Origin: Negativicutes bacterium
GTDB taxonomy: Bacteria; Bacillota; Negativicutes; JAGPMH01
Direction of reading: 5' to 3'
NCBI GenBank assembly: GCA_018052945.1
Contig: JAGPMH010000016.1
Coordinates: forward strand, 1-36,750
Length of the DNA stretch: 36,750 nucleotides
Within the stretch, counting starts at the first letter, position 1. Every line of letters starts with the position of its first letter. A program made the translations under genes and the position numbers. Under the pieces are notes generated by a model. It was not told the DNA's origin, ran no database searches, and saw nothing but the letters and a program-made list of their open reading frames with translations. Shown piece after piece: positions 35,852 through 36,750 of this stretch.

Positions 35852-36503
35852 CTATTTTATACCTCCGCTCCAAATACGCTACAAAGCGGGAAATAACAAA
35901 GGTCATCGCTAAATAAATAACCGCTACACTCAGCCATATTTCCAAAGAACCATATGTTCTAGCAATAATCAATTGTCCTCGTCTGGTTAATTCCTCAAAG
36001 CCAATTACGGAAACCAATGAAGAATCTTTTAGCATCGCAATAAATTCATTACCCAACGGTGGTATTACTCTTTTAAAAGCTTGCGGGACTATAATATAAT
36101 ACATTGTTTGTCCCCATGTCATTCCCAAAGAACGTCCGGCTTCCATTTGCCCTTTATCAATCGACTCAATACCGGCCCGAAAAATCTCCGCAACATAAGC
36201 ACCGCTATTAATACTACAAGCCGTAATAGCAGCAACCAACGGATCAACTCTAACTCCCGTTATCATTGGCAATGCAAAATAAATTATGAAAATCTGCACC
36301 AACAAAGGAGTTCCTCTAATAAAGTCAACATATAACGAAGCCAACATTTTAACTAGCCATAACTTACTCATTCTCGCAATGCTAGCTACTAACCCAATCA
36401 GTAAACCAAAGCCCACACTTAAAGCTGTGATTTTAATTGTAACTAAAGCGCCCTCTAATAATAGCGGAAAAGAATTTACCACTAAGGCAAAATTAAAATC
36501 CAT
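35838..36503 (-). CDS. glnP: Polar amino-acid (glutamine-type) ABC transporter permease
   Basis: Inner-membrane permease of the HisM/GlnP family, 221 residues, with about five membrane segments and the EAA loop around [34 protein letters not shown] that docks on the ATPase. The N-terminal part ([26 protein letters not shown]) is typical. The ATG start has AGGGTGAG five bases upstream. It heads the operon: a promoter lies about 130 bp upstream and no periplasmic binding-protein gene is found between it and the window edge. That partner must be encoded elsewhere or beyond the edge. Confidence 0.93.
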   Translation of the reverse strand: MDFNFALVVNSFPLLLEGALVTIKITALSVGFGLLIGLVASIARMSKLWLVKMLASLYVDFIRGTPLLVQIFIIYFALPMITGVRVDPLVAAITACSINSGAYVAEIFRAGIESIDKGQMEAGRSLGMTWGQTMYYIIVPQAFKRVIPPLGNEFIAMLKDSSLVSVIGFEELTRRGQLIIARTYGSLEIWLSVAVIYLAMTFVISRFVAYLERRYKIDDKN

Positions 36504-36641
36504 TCAAACTCACCCTACCTATTTTTATTACTTGATTATTTTTATTACAAGAAATTAACGCTTTATCACAACCTACATCATAGTTTTCTTTTCCATTCCT
36601 AAAATAAGCCCTACTAAGCCCATTTTATTAACAATGTAATA

Positions 36642-36670
36642 ATTATAACACAAGAGAATATTAGGAACAA
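36642..36670 (-). promoter_or_regulatory. Promoter of the glnPQ operon
   Basis: In the minus-strand sense TTGTTC (36670-36665) and TATAAT (36647-36642) are separated by 17 bp. The -35 box overlaps the first unit of the 11-nt repeat array. The leader of about 130 nt holds no supported gene. Confidence 0.65.
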
Positions 36671-36717
36671 TAGTGAACCGGTTGTTAAACACTTGTGAAA
36701 CAATAGCGAAACAGTGG
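36664..36717. repeat. Array of degenerate 11-nt repeats (five units) upstream of glnP
   Basis: On the plus strand the units GGAACAATAG, TGAACCGGTTG, TTAAACACTTG, TGAAACAATAG and CGAAACAGTGG lie head to tail, four of them exactly 11 nt. They belong to the same motif family as the array at 33831-33890, read on the other strand. The array starts at the -35 of the glnP promoter and extends upstream. It may continue past the window edge. Confidence 0.55.
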
Positions 36718-36750
36718 AAATAACATTATTTCGTAATAATAATTTTGTTG

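Noticed and set aside
36573-36623. A 16-codon leader peptide (MGLVGLILGMEKKTMM) in the glnP leader
   Set aside because: There is no Shine-Dalgarno site, no stretch of regulatory codons, and no terminator/antiterminator pair around it; it is compatible with chance.

Overview
The window is an AT-rich chromosomal stretch in which every convincing gene lies on the minus strand, so transcription runs from high to low coordinates. The gene set points to a low-G+C Firmicute: FtsEX with an EnvC-like M23 hydrolase, YitT, a CsaB-type pyruvyl transferase, long HPF, split transketolase, YabN-type MazG, many TTG/GTG starts and strong Shine-Dalgarno sites. A TolC-like outer-membrane protein paired with a HlyD-like adaptor implies two membranes, so a member of the Negativicutes is the best inference. 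No tRNA, rRNA, CRISPR array, insertion sequence or phage gene was seen.

Layout from the right (5') end. (1) 36.5-35.1 kb: glutamine/polar amino-acid ABC permease and ATPase with their own promoter but no binding protein in view. (2) cspA, with a near-perfect sigma-A promoter, then long-form hpf. (3) A gene-free gap of about 400 bp at 33.5-33.9 kb holding a large imperfect inverted-repeat element and an array of degenerate 11-nt repeats. A second array of the same kind lies at the right edge of the window, against the glnP promoter. (4) secA, prfB (intact +1 programmed frameshift), a polytopic DUF5693-like protein and csaB. (5) yitT and the two transketolase subunits, ended by a good terminator. 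(6) ftsE, ftsX and an EnvC-like M23 hydrolase, then an attenuator-like hairpin. (7) ctpA, uvrB, uvrA and, with almost no spacing, a five-gene block: TolC-like protein fused to a TIM-barrel domain, HlyD-like adaptor, multi-zinc-ribbon protein with a GGDEF-like C-terminus lacking the signature, processive GT2 glycosyltransferase, and membrane-anchored rhodanese. (8) mfd-mazG behind a consensus promoter and a leader hairpin. (9) hup, with a 27-bp-arm palindrome over its stop codon. (10) An OmpR/PhoB-type regulator with an SDR oxidoreductase, then pstB-phoU behind a clear Pho box.

The most interesting part is the block at 8.4-14.9 kb. I read it as a candidate synthase-dependent exopolysaccharide system: GT2 polymerises and moves sugar across the inner membrane, HlyD bridges the periplasm, the TolC domain forms the outer-membrane duct, its TIM barrel trims or binds polymer, and the zinc-ribbon/pseudo-GGDEF protein is the likely control subunit. 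It resembles Pel, alginate and cellulose systems in logic but not in gene content, and it sits inside a transcription unit headed by DNA-repair genes. Function is inferred; no polymer can be named from sequence.
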